Counted from the first letter of the stretch, positions 9,244 to 16,916 are shown. The stretch: DNA of 44,891 nt from an uncultured Porphyromonadaceae bacterium (GCA_900548875.1 URMA01000019.1:1-44891), one strand, 5' to 3'. Numbers and translations are program-made. Notes: generated by a model not told the origin, from the letters alone.

Positions 9244-10257
9244 TTACTTGCTCTGAATGGTTGATTCAGCTTCTTTGCAGGCTTCTTCCACATTCACTCC
9301 CCGATACAGCTGTGTGCCGGTCGAGTCAGTTAGGATGAAGTATTTCGGTGCGGAAATATTAAGGTCGGCAATGGTTTTGTCAACCGGACCGCCAACGGCA
9401 ACATAGTGTTTCCACATGACAGAATCGCGTGCCACTATTCTTCCCCATCCAAATGTGTCAGGCTTTATGGAAATGTCTATAATTCGAATGTTTCCTTTTC
9501 CTACATTCTTTTCAAGTCGTTTCAGTTGGCTGACGATGCTGTCGCGTTTCGTGTTGCTTTCTTTCCAGAAATAATAAAGCGACAGTTTCGCTTCGTTGCT
9601 TTGCACGGTTTCCAGTGAATCCTTGCTGTTGCGCAAGTTGAGCACTGTCAGAGGTTTCTGTTTTTCGATGTCGCGGAGCAGCAGGTCGTTGTAGAGTATG
9701 GTCAGCTGTTCGGGGCGAGCCTTCTCGTCGATTGATTCAAACAGTTTCCGAGCCTCTTCCGAACGGATATCCGAATAGTCGCAAGTGAGCAGCAGTGTAC
9801 TTACCACATTTTCCGGATTCGCCTTGATGAATTCGGCGATTGCTTGGTCAATTTTTTCTGAATTTTTAGCCTTGAAGTCGGAGGCATGCGCCACAATGAA
9901 TGCATTCCATTCTTCGCTTTCCTTGTTGCCTTTTGTCGTTACGTTGTAATTGTCCTTCAGTTGGCCTTCTACTGTGATGGTCTGGCCATTTTTAACGGCA
10001 AAGTGGGTGATGAACCTCATTTGCGAGGAATATACATATACGACAGTCAGTTCGTCCGATGAGCCTATCAGGGTAAATGTGCCGTCGACAGTCGGCATCC
10101 ACTGTGTGTGGATGGCATCGCCCGAAACATAAACAAAACGCAGGTTCTGGGTTCCAGCATCGCTGAATTTTCCTTCTACTTTAAATTCTTTGCTCGTGCA
10201 CGACACGGCAAAAAGGGTCATCAGAAATATGACTGACAGAAAAAAGATATTCTTCAT
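9244..10257 (-). CDS. DUF4369 lipoprotein with a thioredoxin-like C-terminal half
   Basis: A 337-residue lipoprotein from the ATG at 10257. An upstream in-frame ATG at 10302 lies inside the promoter and is rejected. The start MKNIFFLSVIFLMTLFAVSC gives a lipobox with Cys20. Residues 20-120 look like the DUF4369 beta domain that precedes thioredoxin folds in Bacteroidetes TlpA/ResA-like proteins. The C-terminal half follows a thioredoxin-like pattern (KLSLYYFWKESNTKRD, later APKYFILTDSTG). The redox CxxC is replaced by KESN, so it cannot act as a normal disulfide oxidoreductase. A binding or structural role in the envelope is plausible. Function is unknown. It is a single gene with its own promoter. 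Confidence 0.82.
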   Translation of the reverse strand: MKNIFFLSVIFLMTLFAVSCTSKEFKVEGKFSDAGTQNLRFVYVSGDAIHTQWMPTVDGTFTLIGSSDELTVVYVYSSQMRFITHFAVKNGQTITVEGQLKDNYNVTTKGNKESEEWNAFIVAHASDFKAKNSEKIDQAIAEFIKANPENVVSTLLLTCDYSDIRSEEARKLFESIDEKARPEQLTILYNDLLLRDIEKQKPLTVLNLRNSKDSLETVQSNEAKLSLYYFWKESNTKRDSIVSQLKRLEKNVGKGNIRIIDISIKPDTFGWGRIVARDSVMWKHYVAVGGPVDKTIADLNISAPKYFILTDSTGTQLYRGVNVEEACKEAESTIQSK

Positions 10258-10282
10258 ATTATTTTTTTGACAGATATAGAAA

Positions 10283-10314
10283 CAAAAATACATTTTTACC
10301 ATTAAAGGAGCAAA
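10283..10314 (-). promoter_or_regulatory. Promoter of the DUF4369 lipoprotein gene
   Basis: On the minus strand TTTG (10314-10311) is followed after 20 bases by TATTTTTG (10290-10283), an exact match to TTTG-N19-21-TAnnTTTG. The start codon is 25 bases downstream. This fixes the gene start at 10257. Confidence 0.8.
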
Positions 10315-10365
10315 TTATAAGACTATATTTAATGGAAGGATACGATTAATTGTGAATAAATTTCG

Positions 10366-10373
10366 TATTTTTG
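10366..10373 (+). promoter_or_regulatory. Candidate -7 box directly before pldA
   Basis: TATTTTTG followed by C matches TAnnTTTG and ends only six bases before the pldA ATG. If used, the transcript would start at or within a few bases of the start codon, with no room for a ribosome-binding site. No TTTG element is seen at the usual spacing. Confidence 0.45.
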
Positions 10374-10379
10374 CGGCGT

Positions 10380-11222
10380 ATGCATCGCTATATTCTCATA
10401 TTGATTTACACAATTCTGTCGTTTGGGATTCCTGTCTGTGCACAGATAGTCAATATGACTGCAGAAGAAAAACTGGAGGCCGACAGTATTCGTCGGGCTT
10501 TGGACAACGGACCGTATTTCACTTTATATAAGGATAATTATTTTATCGTCGGAACAACCATTGGCGATAAACCTACGGCAACTAATTCGGACGTGAAATT
10601 TCAAGTCAGCATTGCACAACGGCTTACAAAGAGTACGTTGCCGTTCAACACGTACCTCTATCTCTTCTATACGCAAAAATGTATGTGGAACGTGTTTGAA
10701 AATTCCTTGCCGATGCGCGATTTCAACTTTAACCCTGGTATCGGTCTGGCGAAGCATCTTTTTGTGAAAAACCGCTACGTGGGCAAGGTTACGTTGATGC
10801 TTGAACACGAGTCAAACGGCAGGGACGGTATCGAGTCACGCAGCTGGAACAAGGTGTCTTTGGCCGGCAATGTTTTCATCGATCCGAATTTCATGGTCCA
10901 CGGCAAGATTTGGATTCCTATCATTGACGGGCAGAACAATCAGGACATTCTGTACTATAGCGGTATATATCAGGTAGGTACTACCTACACGACTCCCAAC
11001 AAGCGCTTCGGGTTTGCGCTGACGATGGTGAAGCGTAAGGGATGGAATTTCAAGTATAATACCATATGGGAGGTGAACTATCGTCTTTTCAAGGATGAAA
11101 ACCAGTTCCTGTTTCTGCAATACTATAACGGTTACGGCGAAAATCTGCTCGACTACAACCAGTACCATTCCCGCCTGCGTATAGGTCTGGTTATCAAGCC
11201 GCAGCTTTTCAGCGAATTTTAG
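10380..11222 (+). CDS. pldA: Outer membrane phospholipase A (OMPLA family)
   Basis: A calcium-dependent outer-membrane phospholipase A1 that degrades phospholipids mislocalised to the outer leaflet. The 280-residue protein has a signal peptide ending in VCAQ (about residue 22). The family blocks appear in order: YTQKCMWNVFENSLPMRDFN with NPGIGLAKHLF, then EHESNGRDGIESRSWNKV with catalytic His144 and Ser146, then QYYNGYGENLLDYNQ. These match the corresponding E. coli PldA blocks closely (NHQSNGRSDPTSRSWNR and YSGYGESLIDYN). The protein ends in alternating strand residues, as expected for a 12-strand barrel. The ATG at 10380 is preferred over an upstream TTG because it starts the signal peptide. 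It is divergent from the DUF4369 gene. Confidence 0.92.
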   Translation: MHRYILILIYTILSFGIPVCAQIVNMTAEEKLEADSIRRALDNGPYFTLYKDNYFIVGTTIGDKPTATNSDVKFQVSIAQRLTKSTLPFNTYLYLFYTQKCMWNVFENSLPMRDFNFNPGIGLAKHLFVKNRYVGKVTLMLEHESNGRDGIESRSWNKVSLAGNVFIDPNFMVHGKIWIPIIDGQNNQDILYYSGIYQVGTTYTTPNKRFGFALTMVKRKGWNFKYNTIWEVNYRLFKDENQFLFLQYYNGYGENLLDYNQYHSRLRIGLVIKPQLFSEF

Positions 11223-11246
11223 GGAATAGAACTATTTTTATACGTT

Positions 11247-11279
11247 TTTGGCTTTTTTCAACTATTTGTATTATGTTTG
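11247..11279 (+). promoter_or_regulatory. Promoter of the tandem lipoprotein genes
   Basis: TTTG at 11247-11250 and TATGTTTG at 11272-11279 are separated by 21 bases, an excellent Bacteroidetes promoter. It is followed by AAGGAAGAA just before the ATG at 11303. Confidence 0.78.
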
Positions 11280-11302
11280 CATAAATAAAGCAAGGAAGAA
11301 TA

Positions 11303-11746
11303 ATGTTTATGAATAATATGGGTGCATTATATAGTAAGACTGTGAAAACAATTTCTTGTCTGCCTGTTCTTTTGGTTATTGCTCTGACGGGCATGATGGT
11401 TTCGTCGTGCGATATAACTTATGTGGATGACGGAATTTACCTGCATGAACTTGTGGGTAATTGGGAGTTGTATGAGTACGACGGATATCCCGTTGGCCGC
11501 TATGATGTGGACTATTATAACTTTTACGACAACGGCGACGGCTATTACTGCTATTACGATAATCGTGGAAATCTTGTTACGGAACCTTTCACGTGGAGCA
11601 CCGGCTACGGGCGTGAACTGTATATTGAATATGCCAATTCCTATCTTGGTTGGGTGTCCTGCTATTATGAACGCCGGGGAAATTACCTGTATTTTTCGGA
11701 ATATCGTGATTTCAGAAACTATAATGTCTATAGAGTAGCTTATTAA
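11303..11746 (+). CDS. Small tyrosine-rich lipoprotein, paralog 1
   Basis: A 147-residue lipoprotein of unrecognised function. A long hydrophobic stretch ends in MMVSSC (lipobox, Cys36), so it should be lipidated. The mature part starts with LHELVGNWELYEYDGYPVG and is very rich in tyrosine and aspartate, with alternating residues typical of an eight-strand lipocalin-like or META-like barrel. The pattern 'VG-W-E ... fYdnGdGyy ... W ... i-Y' is shared with the next gene, which is a clear paralog 27 bases downstream. Both probably lie on one transcript from the promoter at 11247-11279. In-frame ATGs also exist at 11309 and 11318; 11303 is kept because of the purine-rich site before it. It may bind a small ligand, but there is no direct evidence. 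Confidence 0.7.
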   Translation: MFMNNMGALYSKTVKTISCLPVLLVIALTGMMVSSCDITYVDDGIYLHELVGNWELYEYDGYPVGRYDVDYYNFYDNGDGYYCYYDNRGNLVTEPFTWSTGYGRELYIEYANSYLGWVSCYYERRGNYLYFSEYRDFRNYNVYRVAY

Positions 11747-11772
11747 CCAGTTAAAAATAAAAACTAAAGATT

Positions 11773-12150
11773 ATGACAAAACGAAATTTGTGGGCGACAC
11801 TCATGTCTGTTTTCGTGATGAGCCTGCTGTTGGTGTCCTGTGCCGAGGATGCTGCCGATTCTCCGCTGGTCGGACGTTGGGAAATGATTAAGTCGAACGG
11901 TTCGCCGGTGGCTCAGGAAAATGTGGAATATTTCACATTCTATTCTACGGGCAGTGGTTCGCGTGAATATATGGACGGCAATGTAATGCGGAGCGATTCT
12001 TTTGAATGGTCCTCCTTTTCGGGCGATTATGTGGAAATCAATTATTACGACGGTACTTTCATGTCCTACTATTATCGTTTCAACGGCAATAATCTCGAAC
12101 TGTCGGAAAACAGTAATTTCGGACATTTCAATACGTTTGCACGGCGATAG
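11773..12150 (+). CDS. Small lipoprotein, paralog 2 (lipocalin-like)
   Basis: A 125-residue lipoprotein with signal sequence MTKRNLWATLMSVFVMSLLL followed by VSC (Cys23). The mature region starts SPLVGRWEMIKSNGSPV and follows the same strand pattern as the preceding gene: VEYFTFYSTGSGSREY, then FEWSSFSGDYVEINYYDG, then YYYRFNGNNLELSE. This identifies a tandem duplication followed by divergence, the second copy having fewer tyrosines. The LVG-W start resembles lipocalin-like DUF domains common in Bacteroidetes. Function is unknown. The stop codon abuts the stop of the convergent tatD-like gene with no spacer. Confidence 0.72.
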   Translation: MTKRNLWATLMSVFVMSLLLVSCAEDAADSPLVGRWEMIKSNGSPVAQENVEYFTFYSTGSGSREYMDGNVMRSDSFEWSSFSGDYVEINYYDGTFMSYYYRFNGNNLELSENSNFGHFNTFARR

Positions 12151-12783
12151 TTACCGTTCGAGTCCAAACAGTATACGGCAGGCATTCGTGCTTGCCGTTT
12201 TTTTTATGCTTTCGGGAGTGGTGTTGCGTGCGGCGGCAATGTTTTCTATGATTTTGTTGATATCCGTATGTGCTTCGTCGGTTTCTATCAGCAGTTGTGA
12301 GTCGGGAATGCTGAGCAGTGCCTGCTTGTTCCATTTTTCTCCGAATGAAAGGCCAATGCCTTTCGACAGCAGCGCCGATGCCGTCGTCGCATTTCCTCGA
12401 AAACCGTGTATAATCCAGGGCATTGACGGACGAAGCTGCTTTTTGTAATAAAGTATGCGGTCAAATGTCCGTACGGCGTGCAGCACCATCGGTTTTTTGA
12501 ATGATTCTGACAGTTGGCAGTGTCTTGCAAATATTTCTTCCTGTATGCTCATTTCAGCGCCTTGCAGCCTGTCCAGACCGGTTTCTCCAATAGCAAGTAC
12601 TTGCGGATGCGACAGTGCTTTTTCCAATAGGCTGAAAAGCCCGGAGATGTTTTCGGCGGCAGAATCCCACGGATGTATCCCGACGGAATAGAAAAGTCCG
12701 TCCTTCGGCAGGAATTTGTCGGGGCTGACGCTGATAAGGGCTTCTCTGCTGTCTTCTTTATGAGTATGGATATCAATAATCAT
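12151..12783 (-). CDS. tatD: TatD family metal-dependent hydrolase
   Basis: A 210-residue TIM-barrel hydrolase of the TatD family, members of which are 3'-5' exonucleases or related phosphoesterases. Metal ligands are visible: HTH at residues 6-8, Glu67 in GETGLD, His102 in LHAVR, His126 in IIHGFRG and Asp in LLIETDEA. It is shorter than typical TatD (about 260), mostly because of a compact N-terminal half, but no metal ligand is missing. The start overlaps the end of yidD by four bases. It is the last gene of the rnpA-yidD-tatD group. Its precise substrate cannot be inferred. Confidence 0.88.
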   Translation of the reverse strand: MIIDIHTHKEDSREALISVSPDKFLPKDGLFYSVGIHPWDSAAENISGLFSLLEKALSHPQVLAIGETGLDRLQGAEMSIQEEIFARHCQLSESFKKPMVLHAVRTFDRILYYKKQLRPSMPWIIHGFRGNATTASALLSKGIGLSFGEKWNKQALLSIPDSQLLIETDEAHTDINKIIENIAAARNTTPESIKKTASTNACRILFGLER

Positions 12784-13001
12784 GGTACAGGGTCATAGCC
12801 GCTTCCTCCCCACGGATTGCACCGCAGAATGCGTTTTACGGCCAGCCACAGCCCTTTTATCGGTCCGTGCTTGCGCAGGGCTTCAATGGCATATTCGCTG
12901 CAGGTAGGCGTAAATCGGCACGCAGGCGGAAACAGCGGCGAAATGCACATTCTGTAAAACTTGATGGGGATGATAAGCAGAGTTGTAAGCAGTTTCTTCA
13001 T
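12780..13001 (-). CDS. yidD: YidD membrane protein insertion efficiency factor
   Basis: A 73-residue protein that assists YidC-dependent insertion of inner-membrane proteins. Key family features are the N-terminal amphipathic segment IIPIKFYRMCISPLFP, the cysteine motif CRFTPTCSEYA and CNPWGGSGYDPVP near the end, with three conserved cysteines in all. Length is typical. It overlaps rnpA by four bases upstream and tatD by four bases downstream. The rnpA-yidD order is widely conserved in bacteria and supports the call. Confidence 0.95.
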   Translation of the reverse strand: MKKLLTTLLIIPIKFYRMCISPLFPPACRFTPTCSEYAIEALRKHGPIKGLWLAVKRILRCNPWGGSGYDPVP

Positions 13002-13414
13002 AGAGAACTTGCGCTTTGTTCGTCTTCTTTACTGCCGACGGCTGTTGCGAGAATATCCAGCAGTTTGGTCATTTTCCGTTCAATGCGGGCATAGTCGTCA
13101 GCGTCCTTGTGCATATAGATGAATGCAATGTCGATTTTCTTTCCGCTTTCAAGAAGTGCAGGAAGAAAACATTGTCTGTTGAGACGGTAGGCCTCCCGTA
13201 TTCTCCGCCGCAAAAGTACACGTCCCACAGCCTTGCGGATTTTCTTTTTGGGGATGGTAATCATGAATTGGGCTGGCGCACCGTAGGAACGGTCAGAAAT
13301 CTGATACACCATCCGGAGGGGATAGGCTACAGCTGAAGTGCCGGAGGCGAACAGCTTGTCAACAGCTGTCCGACTGCATAGTTTTTCTGCTTTCCGTAAA
13401 CTAAATTCCGACAT
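12998..13414 (-). CDS. rnpA: Ribonuclease P protein component
   Basis: The protein subunit that helps the RNase P RNA trim tRNA 5' leaders. The 138-residue basic protein starts SEFSLRKAEKLCSRTAVDKLF. It contains the family core KKKIRKAVGRVLLRRRIREA followed by YRLNR, the RNR-type RNA-binding helix. The C-terminus has DIAFIYMHKDADDYARIE. It is followed by yidD with a four-base overlap. The usual neighbour rpmH is absent, as is common in Bacteroidetes, where rnpA sits after hemD instead. Confidence 0.95.
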   Translation of the reverse strand: MSEFSLRKAEKLCSRTAVDKLFASGTSAVAYPLRMVYQISDRSYGAPAQFMITIPKKKIRKAVGRVLLRRRIREAYRLNRQCFLPALLESGKKIDIAFIYMHKDADDYARIERKMTKLLDILATAVGSKEDEQSASSL

Positions 13415-13444
13415 ATCTTTTCGTTCTTTTTAATTAACAAGAAA

Positions 13445-13484
13445 CTCACCTTGCCGCCTGAATATAACGGAGAAACAAGGTGAG
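13445..13484 (-). terminator. Hairpin between hemD and rnpA
   Basis: CTCACCTTG (13445-13453) and CAAGGTGAG (13476-13484) form a perfect 9-bp stem with a 22-base loop in the 109-base gap. On the minus strand it is followed by TTTCTTGTT. It could terminate or attenuate hemD transcription before rnpA. Confidence 0.5.
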
Positions 13485-13523
13485 GTTTTATATTTTTTCT
13501 GCCTGTCGGCAAAAGTGGCAATC

Positions 13524-14276
13524 CTATTTTTTCTTTGCCTGTGCCTTCAAAAACGCATCGAGCGCAGCTGTCATTGACGGAGCATTTGCCGTCGGAGCTT
13601 CCAGGTCAAGACGGAAACCGGCATCAGTGATTGCTTTGGCGGTAGATGCGCCGAAACAGCCGATTTTGATGTCGCCCTGTTCGAAGTTCGGGAAATTCTT
13701 TTGCAGGGACTTGATACCTGAAGGGCTGAAGAAAAGCAGCATGTCGTAGTCGAACGGTTCGCCTTCCTGGAAGTCGTTGCTGACCGTACGGTACATGATG
13801 GCGCGTGAGAAATTGATTTTGTTCTTCTCAAGAACCGTAGCGTCTTCAATTTTGTTGGCCTCAGATACCACATAGAGATACTTGTCCGACAAGTGTTTCT
13901 GCATCTGTGGAATCAAATCGTCCAATTTACCCGATTTTCCGAAAAATATTTTGCGTTTTCTGTAGACGATATATTTTTGCAGGTACAGTGCGATGGATTC
14001 TGTCGTACAGAAGTACTTCATTGTTTCCGGCACGTTGAACCTTGTTTCTTCTGCTATTCTGAAAAAATGGTCGATGGCAGCCTTGGCTGTAAAAATGACT
14101 GCAGTATGTTCCGGCAGCGAAACTTTCAGTTGGCGGAACTCTTTTGACGATAAACCTTCAACCTTGATAAAAGGGCGAAAAACAATCTCAACCCCATATT
14201 TTTCGGCAATGTCGAAATATGGCGACTTGTCTGAAGAAGGTTTTGGCTGAGAAACTAATATCTTGTTGATTTTCAC
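13524..14276 (-). CDS. hemD: Uroporphyrinogen-III synthase
   Basis: Likely cyclises hydroxymethylbilane to uroporphyrinogen III for haem and siroheme. The 250-residue protein shows the family's two-domain layout. It begins KINKILVSQPKPSSDKSPYF. Mid-protein landmarks are VIFTAKAAIDHFF and KYFCTTESIALYLQKY. The second domain has LLFFSPSGIKSLQKNFP and IGCFGASTAKAITDAG, the best-conserved HemD boxes. It ends with a lysine tail. It overlaps the DUF4271 gene by four bases. HemD sequences diverge strongly, but the SPSG and GxxTAxA boxes make the call good. No other haem genes are in the window. Confidence 0.88.
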   Translation of the reverse strand: MKINKILVSQPKPSSDKSPYFDIAEKYGVEIVFRPFIKVEGLSSKEFRQLKVSLPEHTAVIFTAKAAIDHFFRIAEETRFNVPETMKYFCTTESIALYLQKYIVYRKRKIFFGKSGKLDDLIPQMQKHLSDKYLYVVSEANKIEDATVLEKNKINFSRAIMYRTVSNDFQEGEPFDYDMLLFFSPSGIKSLQKNFPNFEQGDIKIGCFGASTAKAITDAGFRLDLEAPTANAPSMTAALDAFLKAQAKKK

Positions 14277-15166
14277 TTTGGGCTGATTTCTAATAAGTTA
14301 AAGATAATAATTGTTATTTTACAGAAAATTAACAATAGCGATATTTCTACGCCGCAAAGGTACAAAATAAAATAGACGAGATGAAACATTTTGTTGAAAA
14401 AAATCCTAAAACTTTTCATTAAAAATGCCATTCTTGCGATAGCATATAAACTAACGGAAAGCAAAAGCATTAAACTATTAAGTTCAGGCATGAAAAGCAT
14501 GATGACGGCTACGGGCGTGAGCAGCAGGCCCATCAGCGACTGCGAGGCGTTGAATCCCTGTGTCCATAGGGAGGTGTTTTTGGTGTTGGAAAAGGTGTAG
14601 CCAAGATAGCGTAAAATGAGCAGTTGGAGAATATAGTAGATACCGGCACCCGCCACGGTCAGCGCCACTCCTTGCGAGACATTTCTGCTGAGACTGCCCG
14701 GAAAAAAGTGTTCGATGCCATAGAATAGGATGATTCCTTCAACGATAATGGTGAGCAGGATGAGAGCCACCATGACGAGCGTTTCGCTGATGGTGTGGTC
14801 GTCGAGGTGGTTCTCGGTCCGTTTGACCGACCATACGTTGGTGAGCATGGTGTTGAAATATTTCCACCCTTTTTTGTAGCTGAAAGCCACCAGCAGAAAC
14901 GACAACATCAGCAGGACGAGTGTACCCGATGTCTTGACTGGCGTCAGTTGATAGTATTCGGGCTCTTTTCCGACAACGCTTGTTGCAACCGGATAGTCGG
15001 ACAGCTGTTTTTCCGTACGTCCGTCAAGAACCAGCGTGTCGGTCAGACCGTTGGGAAAAGCCGGCGCATAGTAAGCCGTTCCCGTGCTGTCGGTAGGGAT
15101 GCTGTCGTGTGGGGCAGGATTTGCCGTTATGTTCAGTTGTTTTTGTGGCATCGGCTTATTTTGCAT
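14273..15166 (-). CDS. DUF4271 integral membrane protein
   Basis: A 297-residue protein of the DUF4271 family, of unknown function and restricted to Bacteroidetes. The first 80 residues are hydrophilic, rich in proline and threonine. They are followed by about seven or eight hydrophobic segments, starting with TLVLLMLSFLLVAFSYKKGW and ending near the C-terminus. It overlaps hemD by four bases and the LOG-family gene by eleven, so three proteins are translationally coupled. A second in-frame ATG at 15151 would remove the overlap and is an alternative start. The DUF4271-hemD order recurs in this phylum, so a link to haem metabolism or the envelope is possible but unproven. Confidence 0.85.
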   Translation of the reverse strand: MQNKPMPQKQLNITANPAPHDSIPTDSTGTAYYAPAFPNGLTDTLVLDGRTEKQLSDYPVATSVVGKEPEYYQLTPVKTSGTLVLLMLSFLLVAFSYKKGWKYFNTMLTNVWSVKRTENHLDDHTISETLVMVALILLTIIVEGIILFYGIEHFFPGSLSRNVSQGVALTVAGAGIYYILQLLILRYLGYTFSNTKNTSLWTQGFNASQSLMGLLLTPVAVIMLFMPELNSLMLLLSVSLYAIARMAFLMKSFRIFFNKMFHLVYFILYLCGVEISLLLIFCKITIIIFNLLEISPK

Positions 15167-15743
15167 ATTTTGATTCTGCTTCCTGTTCGTCGGCCGGAAG
15201 TTGTTCCAATAGGTTAAGTGCCTCTTCGGCTGTGTTGGCTATGTGCCAGAGAGTGCGGTGCGACTGTTTCATGAAGTGCTGGTCAACGGCATGGTTGAGC
15301 ATCGCTATCAGATGGTTGAAATAGCCGTCCACATTGAGTATGATAATCGGTTTGGAATAGAGTCCGAGCTGTTTCCATGTGATGATTTCGAGCAGTTCCT
15401 CGAGAGTACCGCAACCGCCGGGCAGAGCGATGACGGCATCGGAAAGGCGCGCCATTGTCTGTTTGCGGATGTGGATGTCGGGTGTTATGACAGTTTCCGA
15501 CAAATGCGGATGACTCCAGCCCCGATCCACCATGAACTGCGGAATGACGCCGATTACTTTCCCGCCGGCCGAAAGGGCGCTGTCGGTCAGTCGTCCCATC
15601 AGTCCTTCGCGTCCGGCACCGCAGATGCAGTCGATTCCCTTTTCGGCAAGAAGCACGCCCAAGCGTTCGGCGGCATCGAAATAGATTTGGCTAATGTCGC
15701 GGCTTGATGCGCAGTAGATGCATATTTTTTTTCTTTGCGTCAT
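15156..15743 (-). CDS. LOG family protein (TIGR00730-type nucleotide phosphoribohydrolase)
   Basis: A 195-residue Rossmann-like protein of the LOG (LONELY GUY) family. Members hydrolyse nucleoside 5'-monophosphates, including cytokinin ribotides, to base and ribose 5-phosphate. The signature PGGCGTLEE is at residues 108-116. The CGAGREGLMGRL box corresponds to the usual GGGxxGLMG, and the RKQTMARLSDA motif is also present. Length is normal. The physiological substrate in bacteria is uncertain; AMP or similar nucleotides are candidates. A -7 box TACTTTTG lies upstream. It starts the run LOG-DUF4271-hemD. Confidence 0.9.
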   Translation of the reverse strand: MTQRKKICIYCASSRDISQIYFDAAERLGVLLAEKGIDCICGAGREGLMGRLTDSALSAGGKVIGVIPQFMVDRGWSHPHLSETVITPDIHIRKQTMARLSDAVIALPGGCGTLEELLEIITWKQLGLYSKPIIILNVDGYFNHLIAMLNHAVDQHFMKQSHRTLWHIANTAEEALNLLEQLPADEQEAESKYAK

Positions 15744-15764
15744 AGGAATCTGGATTTAGTTTTG

Positions 15765-15772
15765 CAAAAGTA
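15765..15772 (-). promoter_or_regulatory. Candidate -7 box for the LOG-DUF4271-hemD run
   Basis: On the minus strand TACTTTTG (15772-15765) fits TAnnTTTG, 21 bases before the start codon. No TTTG is found at the usual distance, so this is a partial match. Confidence 0.45.
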
Positions 15773-15854
15773 CGGATTTATTGCCGACTTGCCGCAACAA
15801 AAAATGAGAAACCGTGGGATGTTTCTCATTTTTAATTTTTCTGTGGCAGGACCG

Positions 15855-16865
15855 TTAGAGCCAGCCGTTGGTTTTATACCAGTCGATGGTTTCCTTCAAG
15901 CCTTCTTCCAGACTGTATTTCGGATGGAAGCCGAAATCGGACTTTGCCAACGATGTGTCGCAGGTCCAGTTGCGTTGTTTCAGAATTTTGAACTTGTCGC
16001 GGTTCAGCGTGCTTACCGTCATTCGTGCCACGGCTACCTTTTCTGCTATGGTGCAGGCTATTTTCAGCATCCATATCGGAACAATGACCGGCAATACGAA
16101 TTTCTTGCCCAACAGCGATTTGACGATGTTGCGGAATTCCTTTTGCGAGTAAATGCCGTTGTCGGCAATCAGGTAGGATTTGCGGCGCACGCCCGATTCG
16201 AGAGCGTCGAACACGGCTGCCACAAGGTCCTTGACATAGATGAAAGTAAGTGTCTGGCGACGGAAACCTACGCTGAAGTCAAATCCTTTGGCTATGGATT
16301 TTATCATCAGGTAATAGTCGCCTTCGCGCGGGCCATAGACACCGGTCGGGCGGAAAGCGATGTAGGGAATGTCGCTTTGCATTTGCAGATAGGTTTCCGA
16401 CTTGAGTTTGGAGAGCCCGTATTTCGTGTTGGGCATAGGTATCATCCGTTCGGTGAACGGCGTGTAGTTCTTTTCGTCGCCTACACCCATCACTCCCATT
16501 GTGCTCATCATCAGAAATCCTTCCGGAATAGCATCAATCGTGCGCAGTGCTTCGATGAAGCGTTTCAGATATTCGTGGTTGATGGTGTTGAAGTCCGCAA
16601 AGTTGGCGCATTTCGTGGCGCCCAGATTGTGGACAATGTAGTCCCATTTTCCTTGTTCCGCTACAACCGTGCGCAGTGCCGCCGTCAATTTACCGGCATC
16701 GGTAAAATCCAGTTCGATGAAATGAATTCTGCTGTCTATCAAATATTTGCGTGAAGTAGTGGCGCGTACGGCCGCCCATACGTCATAACCTCTTTTAAGA
16801 GCTTCTTCTACGATGAAACCGCCGATAAATCCTCCGGCGCCGGTTACCAAAACTTTTTTTGTCAT
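15855..16865 (-). CDS. NAD(P)-dependent epimerase/dehydratase (extended SDR)
   Basis: A 336-residue extended short-chain dehydrogenase. TGAGGFIGG (residues 8-16) is the dinucleotide-binding loop. Ser121/Thr122 precede the active site and YGLSK supplies Tyr149 and Lys153. RPTGVYGPREGD is the typical RPxxVYGP motif. The C-terminal KYSLEEGLKETIDWYKTNGWL region, seen in its shorter conserved parts, is usual for nucleotide-sugar epimerases or 3-beta-HSD-like reductases. The substrate cannot be told from the sequence. A hydrophobic stretch near residues 250-275 (LPVIVPIWMLKIACTIAEK) may associate with the membrane. It is monocistronic with its own -7 box. Confidence 0.88.
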   Translation of the reverse strand: MTKKVLVTGAGGFIGGFIVEEALKRGYDVWAAVRATTSRKYLIDSRIHFIELDFTDAGKLTAALRTVVAEQGKWDYIVHNLGATKCANFADFNTINHEYLKRFIEALRTIDAIPEGFLMMSTMGVMGVGDEKNYTPFTERMIPMPNTKYGLSKLKSETYLQMQSDIPYIAFRPTGVYGPREGDYYLMIKSIAKGFDFSVGFRRQTLTFIYVKDLVAAVFDALESGVRRKSYLIADNGIYSQKEFRNIVKSLLGKKFVLPVIVPIWMLKIACTIAEKVAVARMTVSTLNRDKFKILKQRNWTCDTSLAKSDFGFHPKYSLEEGLKETIDWYKTNGWL

Positions 16866-16908
16866 TTTCTTGTGTTTGAATTTGTGCCGGACAACTTCCG
16901 ACAGATTG

Positions 16909-16916
16909 CAAAGATA
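16909..16916 (-). promoter_or_regulatory. Candidate -7 box for the epimerase gene
   Basis: TATCTTTG on the minus strand (16916-16909), followed by C, lies 43 bases before the ATG. No clear TTTG element is found at the expected distance. Confidence 0.45.

Noticed and set aside
15735..16754. A 339-codon open frame antisense to the epimerase
   Set aside because: The epimerase has intact SDR motifs; the opposite frame is His/Phe-rich without known features, typical of an antisense shadow.
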